Shown: positions 47,783 to 58,609 of the stretch, one piece after another
How positions within the stretch are numbered: the stretch's first letter is position 1
Layout: every line of letters begins with the position of its first letter
Origin: Paracoccus sediminicola
Lineage (GTDB): Bacteria; Pseudomonadota; Alphaproteobacteria; Rhodobacterales; Rhodobacteraceae
Assembly: GCF_027912835.1 (NCBI RefSeq)
Contig: NZ_CP115768.1
Span: 868,001-932,000 of the forward strand
Direction of reading: 5' to 3'
Length of the DNA: 64,000 nt
Translations under genes and position numbers: made by a program
The notes under the pieces: model-generated
Told to the model about the DNA's origin: nothing
Database searches by the model: none
The model's input: only the letters and a program-made list of their open reading frames with translations

Positions 47783-48340
47783 ATGACACTTTCGCAAGCC
47801 GCGCTGCCGAGCAGGTCGCTGACCACCAACACGCTGATGGTGCTTGCAGGCACCGTGCTGCTGGCGCTGTCGGCGCAGATCTCGGTGCCGATGTTCCCGG
47901 TGCCGATGACGCTGCAGACCCTGGCCATCTCGCTGATCGGCCTGACCTATGGCTCGCGGCTCGCAGCTGTGACGCTGATCGCATATCTGGCCGAGGGCGC
48001 GATGGGGCTGCCGGTCTTTGCGAATGCCTCTGCCGGTCCGGCGCCGCTGTTCGGGCCGACCTCGGGCTTTCTCTGGGGCTTCGTCGGCATGGCCTGGTTG
48101 ACCGGTTTCATGGTCGAGCGCGGCTTCGACCGCGGCTTTGTCAAGCTGTTCATCGCCGCCATCGTGCCGGGCATGCTTCTGTTCGTGCCGGGCGTCGCGG
48201 CGCTGAAGCTGGTGACCGGGCTGGAATGGCATGCCGCGATGATGGCAGGCATGGTGCCGTTCCTGATCGGTGCCGTCGTGAAGGCCGCGATTGCTGCCAT
48301 GGCTGTCAAGGCGGGCTGGTCGATGCTCGATCGCCGCTGA
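47783..48340 (+). CDS. bioY: biotin transporter BioY
   Basis: This 185-residue S-component of the ECF-type biotin transporter has six membrane helices, N-terminal ISVPMFPVPMTLQTLAISLIG and the BioY block GLPVFANASAGPAPLFGPTSGFLWGF near residue 75. EcfA and EcfT genes are not adjacent; solitary BioY proteins can transport biotin in some alphaproteobacteria. AGGGACAG precedes the ATG. Confidence 0.95.
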   Translation: MTLSQAALPSRSLTTNTLMVLAGTVLLALSAQISVPMFPVPMTLQTLAISLIGLTYGSRLAAVTLIAYLAEGAMGLPVFANASAGPAPLFGPTSGFLWGFVGMAWLTGFMVERGFDRGFVKLFIAAIVPGMLLFVPGVAALKLVTGLEWHAAMMAGMVPFLIGAVVKAAIAAMAVKAGWSMLDRR

Positions 48341-48366
48341 GCCGGCAGCGATACCTCAGAATGCGA

Positions 48367-48390
48367 AACGCCGCCCCCCGGGGCGGCGTT
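48367..48390. terminator. strong inverted repeat between convergent bioY and DUF1284 genes
   Basis: AACGCCGCCCC and GGGGCGGCGTT pair perfectly over 11 bases with almost no loop. There is no clear T-run on either side, so it is a hairpin with possible terminator action. Confidence 0.5.
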
Positions 48391-48392
48391 CA

Positions 48393-48785
48393 TCATTTCT
48401 GCAATCGTGCCAGCGCTGCCTTGCACAGCCCGTAATCCAGCCACTGGCAGCCCGCACAGAGCCGGTCGAGATCATCCGGCTGCAGCCGGTCTATCGCGCG
48501 GGATTGCGCGTCGCCCCAGCTCATCCGCGCGCCGGGGGGCACATCGAGCGCCTCGGCATGGCGGCGGTCAAGCGCTGCGATCTTGCCGCCCATATCGCAG
48601 CCCGCGCCGCGCCGATGCGGGCAGGGCGCGCAGATGCTGTCAGCGCCGCTGGTAAACGCCACCGGCGTTTCGGGATCGGCGCGCAGCCGGTGCTCGACGA
48701 TGTCGTTCATGTTGCGGGTGAAGGCTGGCGAATAGCCGTGCCCGGCCCAGCCAATCGCGCACATCACATGATGCGGGCGCAGCAA
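48393..48785 (-). CDS. DUF1284 domain protein, cysteine-rich
   Basis: The 130-residue protein matches DUF1284: LLRPHHVMCAIGWAGHGYSP at the start, FTSGADSICAPCPHRRGAGC in the middle and CAGCQWLDYGLC near the end. Six or more cysteines could hold a metal or Fe-S centre; the function is unknown. No ATG gives a full domain, so I use TTG at 48785, which lies directly at the foot of the gltA terminator hairpin. Translation may depend on read-through from gltA. Confidence 0.65.
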   Translation of the reverse strand: MLRPHHVMCAIGWAGHGYSPAFTRNMNDIVEHRLRADPETPVAFTSGADSICAPCPHRRGAGCDMGGKIAALDRRHAEALDVPPGARMSWGDAQSRAIDRLQPDDLDRLCAGCQWLDYGLCKAALARLQK

Positions 48786-48817
48786 AACGGCCCCGGAACG
48801 CTCCGGGGCCGATTTTT
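48784..48817. terminator. gltA terminator, active in both directions
   Basis: CGGCCCCGGA and TCCGGGGCCG pair over 10 bases with an ACGC loop; TTTT follows leftward and ATTTTT rightward. Confidence 0.8.
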
Positions 48818-48831
48818 CGAGATGGTGAGAC

Positions 48832-50124
48832 TCAGCGCTTTTCGACCGGAACATAGTCGCGCTTGTTCTCGCCCACATAAAGCTGGCGCGGGCGGCCGAT
48901 CTTGTTCTGCGGGTCGGACAGCATCTCTTTCCACTGCGATATCCAGCCCACGGTCCGCGACAGCGCGAAGATCGGCGTGAACATCGCGGTCGGGAAACCC
49001 ATCGCCGAAAGAATGATACCGGAATAGAAATCCACGTTCGGATACAGCTTCCGCTCGACGAAATATTCGTCTTCGAGCGCGATCTTTTCCAGCTCCTTGG
49101 CGACTTTCAGCGTTTCGTTATTCTCGATTCCCAGCAGGTCGAGAACCTCGTCGGCGGATTCCTTCATGACCTTCGCGCGCGGGTCGAAGTTCTTATAGAC
49201 GCGGTGACCGAAGCCCATCAGCCGGAAGGGATCGTCCTTGTCCTTGGCGCGCTTGATATATTCCGGGATCTGATCGACGGTGCCGATTTCCTGAAGCATT
49301 TCCAGCGCGGCCTGGTTGGCGCCGCCATGGGCCGGACCCCAGAGACAGGCAATGCCGGCCGCGATGCAGGCAAACGGGTTTGCCCCGGACGAGCCAGCCA
49401 GGCGGACCGTCGAGGTCGAGGCATTCTGTTCGTGATCGGCATGCAGCGTGAAGATGCGGTCCATCGCCTTGGCCAGCGCCGGATCGACGTCGTATTGCGC
49501 CGCCGGAACCGCAAAACACATATGCAGGAAGTTCGACGCGTAATCGAGATCGTTGCGCGGATAGACGAAGGGCTGACCGATCGAATATTTATAGGCCATC
49601 GCCGCAATGGTCGGCAGCTTGGCGATGAGCCGGATCGAGGCCACCTCGCGCTGCCACGGATCGCCGATATCGGTCGAATCGTGGTAGAAGGCCGACATCG
49701 CGCCAACCACACCCACCATCGTCGCCATCGGATGCGCGTCGCGGCGGAATCCGCGGAAGAAATTGTGCATCTGCTCGTGAACCATGGTGTGATGGGTCAC
49801 GCGCTTCTCGAAATCCTCAAGCTGCGCGGCGTCGGGCAGCTCGCCATAGAGCAGCAGATAGCAGACCTCGAGATAATGCGAATCCTGCGCAAGCTGCTCG
49901 ATCGGATAGCCGCGATACCACAGCTCGCCCTTGTCGCCGTCGATATAGGTGATGGCCGAATCGCAGGACGCGGTCGAGGTGAAGCCCGGATCATAGGTAA
50001 ACACGTCGCCCTGAGCATAGAGCTTGCGGATATCCAGCACCTCCGGTCCGACGGTGGGTTGCATGACCGGCAGCTCGATCTCCTTGCCATAGACAGACAG
50101 GACAGCAGGTTTGTTGTCAGCCAT
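48832..50124 (-). CDS. gltA: citrate synthase
   Basis: The 430-residue type II citrate synthase condenses oxaloacetate and acetyl-CoA. Landmarks are [20 protein letters not shown] near residue 65, the catalytic His in [12 protein letters not shown] near 230, the second His in [13 protein letters not shown] near 268, and [14 protein letters not shown] with the active-site residues near 305. The length fits the hexameric, NADH-sensitive form. Confidence 0.97.
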   Translation of the reverse strand: MADNKPAVLSVYGKEIELPVMQPTVGPEVLDIRKLYAQGDVFTYDPGFTSTASCDSAITYIDGDKGELWYRGYPIEQLAQDSHYLEVCYLLLYGELPDAAQLEDFEKRVTHHTMVHEQMHNFFRGFRRDAHPMATMVGVVGAMSAFYHDSTDIGDPWQREVASIRLIAKLPTIAAMAYKYSIGQPFVYPRNDLDYASNFLHMCFAVPAAQYDVDPALAKAMDRIFTLHADHEQNASTSTVRLAGSSGANPFACIAAGIACLWGPAHGGANQAALEMLQEIGTVDQIPEYIKRAKDKDDPFRLMGFGHRVYKNFDPRAKVMKESADEVLDLLGIENNETLKVAKELEKIALEDEYFVERKLYPNVDFYSGIILSAMGFPTAMFTPIFALSRTVGWISQWKEMLSDPQNKIGRPRQLYVGENKRDYVPVEKR

Positions 50125-50181
50125 TCCGATTTCCTTCGCTTGGGCCGGCTGCGCGGACGCGCACCGGGCATGGGCACGGGC

Positions 50182-51564
50182 TCAGCCCGCTTGATCTTCC
50201 AGCCGCGCAAGGACCTCGTCGCGTCCAAGCGCCACCATCATGTCGAACACGCTGGGGGTAGAGGTTTTCCCAGCCAGGGCAGCCCGCAAGGGCGCCGCAA
50301 TCTTGCCAAGGCCGAGGCCGTGAGAATCTGCGACAGTCTTCGCGGCTTGCTCCAACTCGTCTCGGGACCACGTAGCATGCTGCACTGCGGCAGTCAATTC
50401 TTTCAGCATACTACGGGATACCGTATCGAGGTTTTTCGCGGCCTTTTCATCGACTTCCACGGGGCGCTCGATCATGGCGAAATGCGCCTGATCGAGAAGG
50501 CCGGGAAGGGATTTTGCCTTTTCTTTCAACACCGGAAGGATCGGTTTCATCCGCTGCAACTGCGTCTCGGTCAGTGCGGTCTGGCCGCTTGCGCCGCGGA
50601 AGGCGGCGATCTCGGCCAGCAACGTCGCGTCATCCATCTGCCCGATATGCCAGCCCGAGACATGCTCCAGCTTCTTGAAATCGAGCCGCGCGGGTGCCTT
50701 GCCGATTCCCGTCAGATCGAACCATTCGCGGGCCTGCGCATCGGTGAAAAGCTCGTCATCGCCATGCGACCAGCCGAGGCGCGCAAGATAATTCCGCATC
50801 GCAGCGGCCGGATAGCCCAGCGCCGCATATTCATGCAGACCGACCGCGCCGTGGCGCTTTGACAGCTTCTTGCCGTCTTCACCGTGGATCAGCGGAATAT
50901 GGGCGAAAACCGGTCGAGCCCAGCCCATCGCGTCATAGATCTGCGCCTGACGCGCGGCATTGGTCAGATGGTCGTCACCTCTGATGATATGGGTGACGCC
51001 CATGTCATGATCGTCCACGACCACCGCATGCATATAGGTCGGCGAGCCGTCGCTGCGCAGCAGCACCATGTCGTCGAGCTGATCGTTACGCACCGTGACA
51101 TCGCCCTGCACCGCATCTGCAATCACCGTCTCGCCGTCTCGCGGTGCTTTCAGCCGGATGACGAAGGGTGTATCGGGCCGGTCCTCGCGGTCTCGCCAGG
51201 GCGACTGGAAGGGCTGGTTGGGATTGGCCTCGCGCCAGGCGGCGATCTCTTCCTGGGTGGCATGGCAGCGATAGGCATGACCTTTATCGAGCATCTCACG
51301 GGCGATCTCGGCGTGGCGCTCGGCGCGGGCGTGCTGGCTGACCGGCTCGCCATCCCAGTCCAGCCCGAGCCAGCGCAGCCCGTCAAGGATCGCCTCGGTC
51401 GCCTCGGGGGTGGAGCGGGCGCGATCGGTGTCCTCGATCCGAAGCAGGAACCTGCCGCCGCGCGCGCGGGCATAGAGCCAGTTGAACAAGGCCGTTCGGG
51501 CCCCGCCGATGTGAAGATAGCCAGTGGGCGAGGGGGCGAAGCGGGTGACGACGGCGTCGGACAT
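50182..51564 (-). CDS. gltX: glutamyl-tRNA synthetase
   Basis: The 460-residue class I synthetase has the HIGH element in [20 protein letters not shown] and the KMSKS element in [20 protein letters not shown] use the ATG at 51564 ([14 protein letters not shown]); the frame continues 46 codons upstream into the comEC promoter region without homology. It lies 57 bases upstream of gltA on the same strand. Confidence 0.96.
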   Translation of the reverse strand: MSDAVVTRFAPSPTGYLHIGGARTALFNWLYARARGGRFLLRIEDTDRARSTPEATEAILDGLRWLGLDWDGEPVSQHARAERHAEIAREMLDKGHAYRCHATQEEIAAWREANPNQPFQSPWRDREDRPDTPFVIRLKAPRDGETVIADAVQGDVTVRNDQLDDMVLLRSDGSPTYMHAVVVDDHDMGVTHIIRGDDHLTNAARQAQIYDAMGWARPVFAHIPLIHGEDGKKLSKRHGAVGLHEYAALGYPAAAMRNYLARLGWSHGDDELFTDAQAREWFDLTGIGKAPARLDFKKLEHVSGWHIGQMDDATLLAEIAAFRGASGQTALTETQLQRMKPILPVLKEKAKSLPGLLDQAHFAMIERPVEVDEKAAKNLDTVSRSMLKELTAAVQHATWSRDELEQAAKTVADSHGLGLGKIAAPLRAALAGKTSTPSVFDMMVALGRDEVLARLEDQAG

Positions 51565-51602
51565 GGCGGGCCTTTCGGTCGGGAAGGGTGGGCGCAGTCG
51601 CC

Positions 51603-51617
51603 TTAACCCTTTGTCAA
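51603..51617 (+). promoter_or_regulatory. CtrA-like site upstream of comEC
   Basis: TTAACCCTTTGTCAA fits TTAA-N7-TTAA with one mismatch in the second half, 57 bases before the comEC ATG. In Rhodobacter capsulatus comEC belongs to the CtrA regulon. Confidence 0.35.
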
Positions 51618-51674
51618 AGAGTTTCGATCTATCGTTGCCCGGAGGGATAGCGAAGGGTCCGGGAAAGGACAAGA

Positions 51675-53825
51675 ATGGCGTCCGCAAGCGCGGCATATGC
51701 AATGGCCGACGGCGCGATCACCAGGGCTGCGCGGCAAGGGGCAAGGCCATCCGCGGGGCAGCATGCCGCGGGCGATGCCGTGGCGCGGGCCGGGCTGATG
51801 CCCTGGGCGCCATGCTGGATGGGCTGCGGAATCGGGCTGTGGTTTCTGCTGCCCGCTCAGCCCCGGGCCGGTGCTGCGGTGGCGGCGGTGCTGAGCGCCG
51901 CGATAGGGCTCTGGCTCTGGCGGCTGCGGCGGGAAGACAGCGCCGCGCAGGCGTTGCGTCTTTTCGGATTTGCGCTGATGCTCGCCGCCTCGGGGTTCGG
52001 CCTGACAAGCCTGCGTGCCGCTCGGGTCGAGGCACCTGTGCTGACATTCCGCTATTACGGACCGGTCGAGGGCCGGGTGATCGAGATCGACCGCTCGGGG
52101 CGAGACCGTCTAAGGCTTACGCTCGACCAGGTCAGGATCAGCCGCATTGCGCCCGAAAACCTGCCGCTGCGCGTACGGCTGTCGCTGCCGGACGGGGTTC
52201 GTGCCACACCTCCGCCCGGAACGCGGGTGATGCTGACCGGCCATCTCGGCCCGCCCCCCGGACCGGCCGAGCCCGGCGGGTTCGACTTCCGCCGCGCCGC
52301 CTGGTTCGAGCGGCTCGGCGCGATCGGCTATACCCGCGCCCCGGTGATGATCGCGGCGCCGCCCGAACCCGGCGGTGCGATGCGGCTGCACCGGCTGCGG
52401 ATGCGGCTCTCCGCCGCGATGCAGGACCGGATCGGCGGGCAGGAAGGTGCGGTGGCCGCAGCGCTGATGACGGGCGACCGTAGCGGCATTTCCGAAGCGA
52501 CGAACCGGATGATGCGGGATTCCAATCTCTACCACATCATCTCGATCTCGGGGCTGCATATGGGGATGCTGGCGGGCTTCGTCTATGCGGCGCTGCGACT
52601 GCTCGTGGTGGCGGTTCAGGCCGTGACACAGCGCGGAACCACGCTGCCAGCGCATAAGATCGCCGCGCTTGGCGGGATCATCGCGGCGGGCGGTTATCTG
52701 TGGCTCTCCGGCGGCGGTGTCGCGACCGAGCGGGCCTTTCTGATGGTCGCGGTGATGCTGGGTGCGATCCTCGCCGACCGCCGCGCGCTGTCGCTGCGCA
52801 CCGTGGCGCTGGCGGCGGTGGTGATCCTCGCCCTCGCCCCGGAAGCGCTGCTGACGCCCGGCTTCCAGATGAGCTTCGCGGCCACGGTCGCGCTGATCCT
52901 GATCTATCCGCCCTGGCTGAGATGGGGCAGGCGGCTGCCCTGGCTTGTGCGGCCGGTGGCGATGCTTGTGCTGTCGTCAGTGGTGGCCGGGTTCGCAACC
53001 TCGCCCATCGCTGCGGCGCATTTCAGCCGGATGGCGCATTACGGCGTGCTGGCCAATCTGCTCGTGGTGCCGGTGACGGGGGTGCTGATCATGCCGATGG
53101 GGCCGGTCGCGGCGCTGCTTGCGCCGCTGGGGCTGGAGGGGCCGGCGCTGTGGCTGATGGGGCGCGGGACCGAGTGGATGCTGGCGGTCGGGGCCTGGAT
53201 CGCCGGGCTCGACGGTGCGGTGAGCTATGTCGTGCAGCCCGGCCCGTGGGTGCTGCCGCTGATGGGGCTCGGTGCGCTTCTGACGCTGCTTTCCGCGCGC
53301 GATGATCGCCCCCCCTGGCGTAATGCGCGGCAATTGGCGGGCGCGGCGATGATCCTCGCCGCCGCCCTGTCATGGCTGAGCACACCCCGCCCCGCGCTGC
53401 TGATTTCGCGCGACGGAGACGCGGTCGGGCTGATGACGTCACAGGGCCGCGCGGTGTCAAAACCGAAAGGCGGCAGCTTTACCGTGCGCGAATGGCTGGA
53501 GAAGGACGGAGACATCGCCACGCAGGCCGAGGCCGCATCGCGGCCGGGTTGGACCGGACAGGTGAAACGCCGCATGGCCCGGATGGGCGGGGCCGAGATC
53601 TGGCATCTGACCGGCAAGGGCTCGGACCGCGCCGCGGCAGAGATCTGTGCGCCGGGGCGGCTCATCCTGTCCGATCAGGACCTGAGCGGGCTGAGCGGCG
53701 GTTGCCTGGTCTTCGATGCGCTGCGCCTGCGCGACACCGGAGCGGTCTCCTGGCGCGGGGAGACGCTGGCAGAAGGGTTTACCACCACGCGGCAGGTGAC
53801 AGGTCTGCGTCCCTGGTCTTACTGA
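51675..53825 (+). CDS. comEC: ComEC/Rec2 family DNA-uptake channel protein
   Basis: The 716-residue membrane protein has two N-terminal helices, an OB-like soluble DUF4131 segment (residues 110-235, with a [15 protein letters not shown] turn), and the Competence domain of ten or so helices ([20 protein letters not shown] near 280, [17 protein letters not shown] near 350). The C-terminal 130 residues are soluble, but no metallo-beta-lactamase HxHxDH motif is visible, as in many alphaproteobacterial ComECs. It would carry single-stranded DNA across the inner membrane. It is divergent from gltX; AAAGGACAAGA precedes the ATG. Confidence 0.9.
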   Translation: MASASAAYAMADGAITRAARQGARPSAGQHAAGDAVARAGLMPWAPCWMGCGIGLWFLLPAQPRAGAAVAAVLSAAIGLWLWRLRREDSAAQALRLFGFALMLAASGFGLTSLRAARVEAPVLTFRYYGPVEGRVIEIDRSGRDRLRLTLDQVRISRIAPENLPLRVRLSLPDGVRATPPPGTRVMLTGHLGPPPGPAEPGGFDFRRAAWFERLGAIGYTRAPVMIAAPPEPGGAMRLHRLRMRLSAAMQDRIGGQEGAVAAALMTGDRSGISEATNRMMRDSNLYHIISISGLHMGMLAGFVYAALRLLVVAVQAVTQRGTTLPAHKIAALGGIIAAGGYLWLSGGGVATERAFLMVAVMLGAILADRRALSLRTVALAAVVILALAPEALLTPGFQMSFAATVALILIYPPWLRWGRRLPWLVRPVAMLVLSSVVAGFATSPIAAAHFSRMAHYGVLANLLVVPVTGVLIMPMGPVAALLAPLGLEGPALWLMGRGTEWMLAVGAWIAGLDGAVSYVVQPGPWVLPLMGLGALLTLLSARDDRPPWRNARQLAGAAMILAAALSWLSTPRPALLISRDGDAVGLMTSQGRAVSKPKGGSFTVREWLEKDGDIATQAEAASRPGWTGQVKRRMARMGGAEIWHLTGKGSDRAAAEICAPGRLILSDQDLSGLSGGCLVFDALRLRDTGAVSWRGETLAEGFTTTRQVTGLRPWSY

Positions 53826-53912
53826 CGCCGCCGGACGGTCGCGCGCCGAAATCCTGCCACGCCGCAGCGGACTTGGGGACAGGTCGCGCAAGGCCCGACG
53901 ACGGGCTGACCA

Positions 53913-55277
53913 TCAGGCGACTTCCGAGAAGACCTTGTTCAGCGATTTCTCCAGCTTTTCGAACATTTCGTCCATCTGGTCCTCGGTCAGCACGAAGGGC
54001 GGGCAGAGCACGATGGACTGACCCAGAGGCCGGCAGATCAGCCCCATATCGGTGCAGGTATTGGCGATACGCTCGGATACCGACAGGTCGCCCGCGAAAG
54101 GTGTCTTGCTGGCCGGATCCAGACAGGCTTCAAGCGCCCACATGTAACCCACGCCGCGCAGCTCTCCGATATGGTCCGAGCGATCCATGATCTCGCGCAG
54201 GCCCTGCTCCATCCGCGGGGCGAGGCGCTTGACGTTGTCGGCCAGCCCCTCATTCATCACCACGTCGATCGCCTTGAGCGCGATGGCCGAGCCGACCGGA
54301 TGGCCGGAGGCGGTGAAGCCATGCGGGAATTCCTCGATCGCCTCGACGGCGGCATCCAGCCGGTCGGCAAGCTCCGGGCCGAGGATCACGGCCCCCATCG
54401 GAAACATCCCCGCGGTCAGGTTCTTGGACGAGATGATCGCGTCGGGCATGAAATCATAGGTCTGGCTGCCCCAGGTGTTCCCGGTGCGCCCGAAGCCGCA
54501 GATCACCTCATCCGCGATCAGCGGAATGCCGTGCTTCTTCAGCACCTTCTGGATGGCCTGGAAATAGCCCTTCGAGGGCGGGATCACCCCGCCCGCGCCG
54601 ATCACCGGCTCGGCGAAGAAGCCGGCGATGCTGTCGTCACCTTCGCGGGCGATGACATCCTCTAACTCACGGGCGAGGCGGGCGGTGAAGTCCTCTTCGC
54701 TCTCGCCCTCTTCGCCGAAGCGCCAGTAATGCGGGCTGCCGAGATGGATGAACCCGTCAAGCGGCAGGCCGAACACCTCATTATAGGGCTTGCCGGTCAT
54801 CGAGGCCGACACCGCCGTCACCCCGTGATAGGAGTTCCAGCGGGTCAGGATCTTGCGCTTCTGCGGATACCCTTCCGAGCCGCCCAGGAACCACAGCATT
54901 TTCACCATGGTATCATTGGCTTCCGAGCCGGAGTTCGTGTAGAACACCTTGCCGCGATCAAATGGCGAGACCTCGACCAGCTTTTCCGACAGCATGACCG
55001 TCTGATCCGACATGCGGCCGAAAAACGCGTGATAGCCGGGGAAACGGTCATATTGCGCCTTGGCGGCCTCGATCAGCCCCTTGTGGTCGAAGCCCGCGAC
55101 CATGTTCCAGAGGCCCGAATTGGCGTCGAGATAGCGCTTGCCATTGGTGTCAAAGATATAGGGCCCTTCGCCATGGGTGACGACGACCGTGCCGCGCTTA
55201 TGCACGCTCGGCAGGTCGGTGAAGCCGTAGAAGCTGTATTCCTCGGCGCGTTTTTCCCAGCTTTGCGGTTGGGCCAT
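53913..55277 (-). CDS. omega-amino acid:pyruvate-type aminotransferase, PLP class III
   Basis: The 454-residue enzyme moves amino groups from omega-amino acids or amines to pyruvate. Blocks are GTVVVTHGEGPYIFDTNGKR, LWNMVAGFDHKGLIEAAKAQ, YTNSGSEANDTMVKML, ADEVICGFGRTGNTWGS and PLP-lysine in DAIISSKNLTAGMFPMG near residue 288. The sequence is strongly reminiscent of the structurally known P. denitrificans omega-transaminase (recall, not a search). The substrate could be beta-alanine, taurine or putrescine; no catabolic partner is adjacent. Confidence 0.9.
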   Translation of the reverse strand: MAQPQSWEKRAEEYSFYGFTDLPSVHKRGTVVVTHGEGPYIFDTNGKRYLDANSGLWNMVAGFDHKGLIEAAKAQYDRFPGYHAFFGRMSDQTVMLSEKLVEVSPFDRGKVFYTNSGSEANDTMVKMLWFLGGSEGYPQKRKILTRWNSYHGVTAVSASMTGKPYNEVFGLPLDGFIHLGSPHYWRFGEEGESEEDFTARLARELEDVIAREGDDSIAGFFAEPVIGAGGVIPPSKGYFQAIQKVLKKHGIPLIADEVICGFGRTGNTWGSQTYDFMPDAIISSKNLTAGMFPMGAVILGPELADRLDAAVEAIEEFPHGFTASGHPVGSAIALKAIDVVMNEGLADNVKRLAPRMEQGLREIMDRSDHIGELRGVGYMWALEACLDPASKTPFAGDLSVSERIANTCTDMGLICRPLGQSIVLCPPFVLTEDQMDEMFEKLEKSLNKVFSEVA

Positions 55278-55362
55278 GATCGACTCCTGACATTGTTTGC
55301 AGGAAGGCTATCGTTGTCGTCACGGGTCGGCAATGGGGTGCGACGAAGAGGTGGCAGACATG

Positions 55363-55389
55363 AAAAAGCGGCCCGCCGAAGCGGACCGC
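55363..55389 (-). terminator. glyA terminator
   Basis: Read leftward: GCGGTCCGC-TTCG-GCGGGCCGC, a 9-pair stem with one G-U and a stable UUCG loop, followed by TTTTT. Confidence 0.88.
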
Positions 55390-55432
55390 CGTGTCGGTGC
55401 CGGATGTGCTGGCGAGGCCGGGGCGGGGGCGG

Positions 55433-56716
55433 TTACATCCCCTCGTAGAGCGGGTAGCGCGCGCAGAGCGCCTTGACTTCGTCCTTCACCCGCGCCTCGT
55501 TCTCGGCATTGCCCTCGTCGCCATTCGCGGCGAGCCCGTCGACCACATCGACGATCCAGCGGGCGATCTGGCGGAATTCATCTTCTCCGAAGCCGCGGGT
55601 GGTGCCTGCGGGCGCCCCCAGGCGGATGCCCGAAGTGACGAAGGGTTTTTCAGGATCGAACGGCACGCCGTTCTTGTTGCAGGTGATGTTGGCGCGGCCA
55701 AGCGCGGCTTCGGCGGCCTTGCCGGTCACGCCCTTGGGCCGAAGATCGGCAAGGCAGAGATGGTTGTCGGTCCCGCCAGACACGATGTCGATGCCGCCCT
55801 TCATCAGCTCATCCGCCATCGCCTGCGCATTGCGCACGACCTGCGCTGCGTAATCCTTGAAAGCCGGGTCGAGCGCCTCGTTGAAGGCGACCGCCTTGGC
55901 GGCGATGACATGCATCAGCGGGCCGCCCTGAAGGCCGGGGAACACGGCCGAGTTCACCTTTTTGGCGATCTCGGCGTCATTGGTCAGGATCAGCCCGCCA
56001 CGCGGACCGCGCAGGGATTTATGGGTGGTCGATGTGACGACATGGGCATGCGGCACCGGAGAGGCATGGGCGCCGCCCGCCACCAGACCCGCGATATGGG
56101 CCATGTCGACCATCAGCCAGGCGCCGACCTCGTCGGCAATCTTGCGGAACTCGGCCCAGTCCCAGCTGCGGCTATAGGCGGTGCCGCCGGCGAGGATCAG
56201 CTTGGGCTTATGCTCGTGTGCCTTGGCGCGGACCTCTTCCATGTCGAGCTGGTGATCCTGCGCGCGCACACCATAGCTGACCACGTTGAACCATTTCCCC
56301 GACATGTTGACCGGCGAACCATGCGTCAGGTGGCCGCCCGAATTCAGGTCCAGCCCCATGAAGGTATCGCCCGGCTTCAGCAGGGCCAGAAACACGGCCT
56401 GGTTCATCTGGCTGCCGGAATTGGGCTGCACATTCGCGAACCCGGCGCCGAAAAGCTCCTTGGCGCGCTCGATCGCCAGCGTCTCGACCACGTCGACATA
56501 TTCGCAGCCGCCGTAATAGCGCTTGCCCGGATAGCCTTCGGCATATTTGTTGGTGAGCACGCTGCCCTGCGCCTCGATCACCGCGCGGGAGACGATGTTT
56601 TCCGAAGCGATCAGTTCGATCTCGTCGCGCTGGCGGCCAAGCTCCTTGTCGATGGCGGTGGCGATTTCTGGATCGGCGGCGGAGAGAGGGGCGGTGAAGA
56701 ATTGGTCGCGGTTCAT
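55433..56716 (-). CDS. glyA: serine hydroxymethyltransferase
   Basis: The 427-residue PLP enzyme interconverts serine and glycine and supplies one-carbon units, also for purMND in this window. Landmarks: [48 protein letters not shown] and the PLP-lysine in [16 protein letters not shown] near residue 228. The ATG at 56716 follows AAGGAGCTGCC; upstream in-frame codons are not used. Confidence 0.97.
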   Translation of the reverse strand: MNRDQFFTAPLSAADPEIATAIDKELGRQRDEIELIASENIVSRAVIEAQGSVLTNKYAEGYPGKRYYGGCEYVDVVETLAIERAKELFGAGFANVQPNSGSQMNQAVFLALLKPGDTFMGLDLNSGGHLTHGSPVNMSGKWFNVVSYGVRAQDHQLDMEEVRAKAHEHKPKLILAGGTAYSRSWDWAEFRKIADEVGAWLMVDMAHIAGLVAGGAHASPVPHAHVVTSTTHKSLRGPRGGLILTNDAEIAKKVNSAVFPGLQGGPLMHVIAAKAVAFNEALDPAFKDYAAQVVRNAQAMADELMKGGIDIVSGGTDNHLCLADLRPKGVTGKAAEAALGRANITCNKNGVPFDPEKPFVTSGIRLGAPAGTTRGFGEDEFRQIARWIVDVVDGLAANGDEGNAENEARVKDEVKALCARYPLYEGM

Positions 56717-56832
56717 GGGCAGCTCCTTCGGCTCGATTTGCAGGCGGTGTAGCCGGTTTTTCCGAGCGGGCAAAGAGGCTTCGGGCGCGATTGCGGGTGG
56801 ACAAGACGCCGCGGCGCGCCATGATGTGCGCC

Positions 56833-57582
56833 ATGAAGCTGCATTTTGTCGCCAGTGAGACCGAGACCGCCCGCGAGGCGCTTGTCATGCTGACCGAACG
56901 CTATGGCCAGAGCCCGTGGCGCGAGGCCGATGTCGTCGTCGCACTCGGCGGGGACGGGCTGATGCTCAGTGTGATGCATCAGAATCGCGGCTTGCCGGTC
57001 TATGGGATGAATCGCGGCACGATCGGGTTCCTGATGAACGATTTCGCCGATGACGATCTGCCGCAGCGGATCCGCGAGGCCGAAGAGACGGTGACAAACC
57101 CTCTGGCGATGACGGCGGTGACGGCGGATGGGCGCGAATATACCGCGCTTGCCATCAACGAGGTCAGCCTGCTGCGCGCCGGTCCGCAGGCCGCCAAGCT
57201 GCGCATTACGGTGAATGGCCGGGTGCGGATGGAGGAGCTGGTCTGCGACGGGGCGCTGCTCTGCACGCCTGCCGGGTCGACCGCCTATAATTACAGCGCC
57301 AACGGGCCGATCCTGCCGGTCGGGTCGGATGTGCTGGCGCTCACCGCCATTGCCGCCTTCCGCCCCCGACGCTGGCGCGGGGCGATCCTGCCGCGTGCCG
57401 CCGTGGTCCGCTTCGACGTGCTGGAGCCCGAGAAGCGACCGGTCATGGCCGATGCGGATTCGCGCGGCGTGGATTCGGTGCGCTCGGTCGAGATCCGTTC
57501 CGAACAGAGTGTGCGCCACCGGCTGCTCTTCGATCCCGGTCACGGGCTGGAAGAACGGCTGACGCGCGAGCAGTTCGTCTGA
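56833..57582 (+). CDS. nadK: NAD kinase
   Basis: The 249-residue kinase makes NADP from NAD with ATP or polyphosphate. The motif [13 protein letters not shown] lies near residue 37, [13 protein letters not shown] near 60, and [18 protein letters not shown] near 145. Three in-frame ATGs cluster at the start; MKLHFVAS is the family start. It is divergent from glyA. Confidence 0.94.
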   Translation: MKLHFVASETETAREALVMLTERYGQSPWREADVVVALGGDGLMLSVMHQNRGLPVYGMNRGTIGFLMNDFADDDLPQRIREAEETVTNPLAMTAVTADGREYTALAINEVSLLRAGPQAAKLRITVNGRVRMEELVCDGALLCTPAGSTAYNYSANGPILPVGSDVLALTAIAAFRPRRWRGAILPRAAVVRFDVLEPEKRPVMADADSRGVDSVRSVEIRSEQSVRHRLLFDPGHGLEERLTREQFV

Positions 57583-57654
57583 TCGCGAAGCTCTGGTCGT
57601 CCATCGCTCTGAAGTCCGGCAAGAAATTCTGGATCAGCGGCAAACAGCCTCGCC

Positions 57655-58491
57655 TCAGCGCGCCATCAGCACCGGCAGCGTGGTCTTGGTCAGCATGCTG
57701 CGCGTCGTGCCGCCCAGGATCGCCTCGCGGAAGCGGGAATGGCTGTAGGCGCCCATCACCATCAGATCGGCGCCGATTTCCGTCGCGCGGTGGAACAGGA
57801 TGTCGCTGGTCTGGGGCAGGGTGCGGGCCAGCACCGCGATCTCGCAATTGACCCCGTGACGGCTGAGCATCTGGCAGAGCGCGCCGCCGGGGTCCGAGCG
57901 CTCCGGCCCGTGCGGAGAGGGGTCTATTACGGTGATCTCGACCTGCTCGGCGGCCTTCAGCAGCGGCAGAGCGCGGCGCACCGCGGTCATCGCCTCTTCC
58001 GACTGGCTCCAGCCGATCATCACCTTGCGGCCGATCTCGGCGGGCAGGCCGGTATCGGGTACGATCAGCACCGGCGCCGAGCCTTCGAACAGCGCCGCTT
58101 CGGTCACCGCCTCGGCATCGGGCGGGGCGCTCTCGCCATAGGGGCGGGTCAGCACGACCAGATCGGAAAACCGCGCCCGCATGCCAATCAGCGTGGTCAG
58201 CCCGCCCGACTGCGCCACCGCGCTTTCCGCCGACCAGCGGAGATCTTCGGTCGCGAGACGCGCGCGCACTGCCTCTTCGAGCGCCTGCGCCGCCTCCATC
58301 GAGCGGTCGATATTTTCCTGGAACACATAGGCCGAGGCACCCGCATAGTAATATCCGGTCTGCGCGTGATCGACGCCGAGACAGAATACCTCAAGATGCG
58401 CGTCCTCGCGATGTGCCATCGCTATCGCGGCGTTTAGCTGGGCCTGCTGCCCCTCTGCGGTCAGAACGGTGAGGATCGTCTTATAGGCCAT
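57655..58491 (-). CDS. universal stress protein, two tandem UspA domains
   Basis: The 278-residue protein starts MAYKTILTVLTAEGQQAQLN and has two Usp folds (about 1-145 and 155-278). The second ends in the nucleotide-binding GAYSHSRFREAILGGTTRSM, i.e. G-x2-G-x9-G-S/T, so it may bind ATP. The role is a general stress response. The longer open frame upstream is not coding. Confidence 0.9.
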   Translation of the reverse strand: MAYKTILTVLTAEGQQAQLNAAIAMAHREDAHLEVFCLGVDHAQTGYYYAGASAYVFQENIDRSMEAAQALEEAVRARLATEDLRWSAESAVAQSGGLTTLIGMRARFSDLVVLTRPYGESAPPDAEAVTEAALFEGSAPVLIVPDTGLPAEIGRKVMIGWSQSEEAMTAVRRALPLLKAAEQVEITVIDPSPHGPERSDPGGALCQMLSRHGVNCEIAVLARTLPQTSDILFHRATEIGADLMVMGAYSHSRFREAILGGTTRSMLTKTTLPVLMAR

Positions 58492-58609
58492 AGGCTGTCC
58501 TTTCCTCCGCGCCCGACCATTCTGCGCCCGCGATGGCCATGGGCGCAAGGGGCGCATGGGGAACGGTCCGAATCCGAAGGTCGGGCGGATCGCAACCGAC
58601 GCCGGACGG

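Noticed and set aside
51675-53825. Truncated comEC
   Set aside because: The missing metallo-beta-lactamase motif is usual in alphaproteobacterial ComEC; length and stop look normal.
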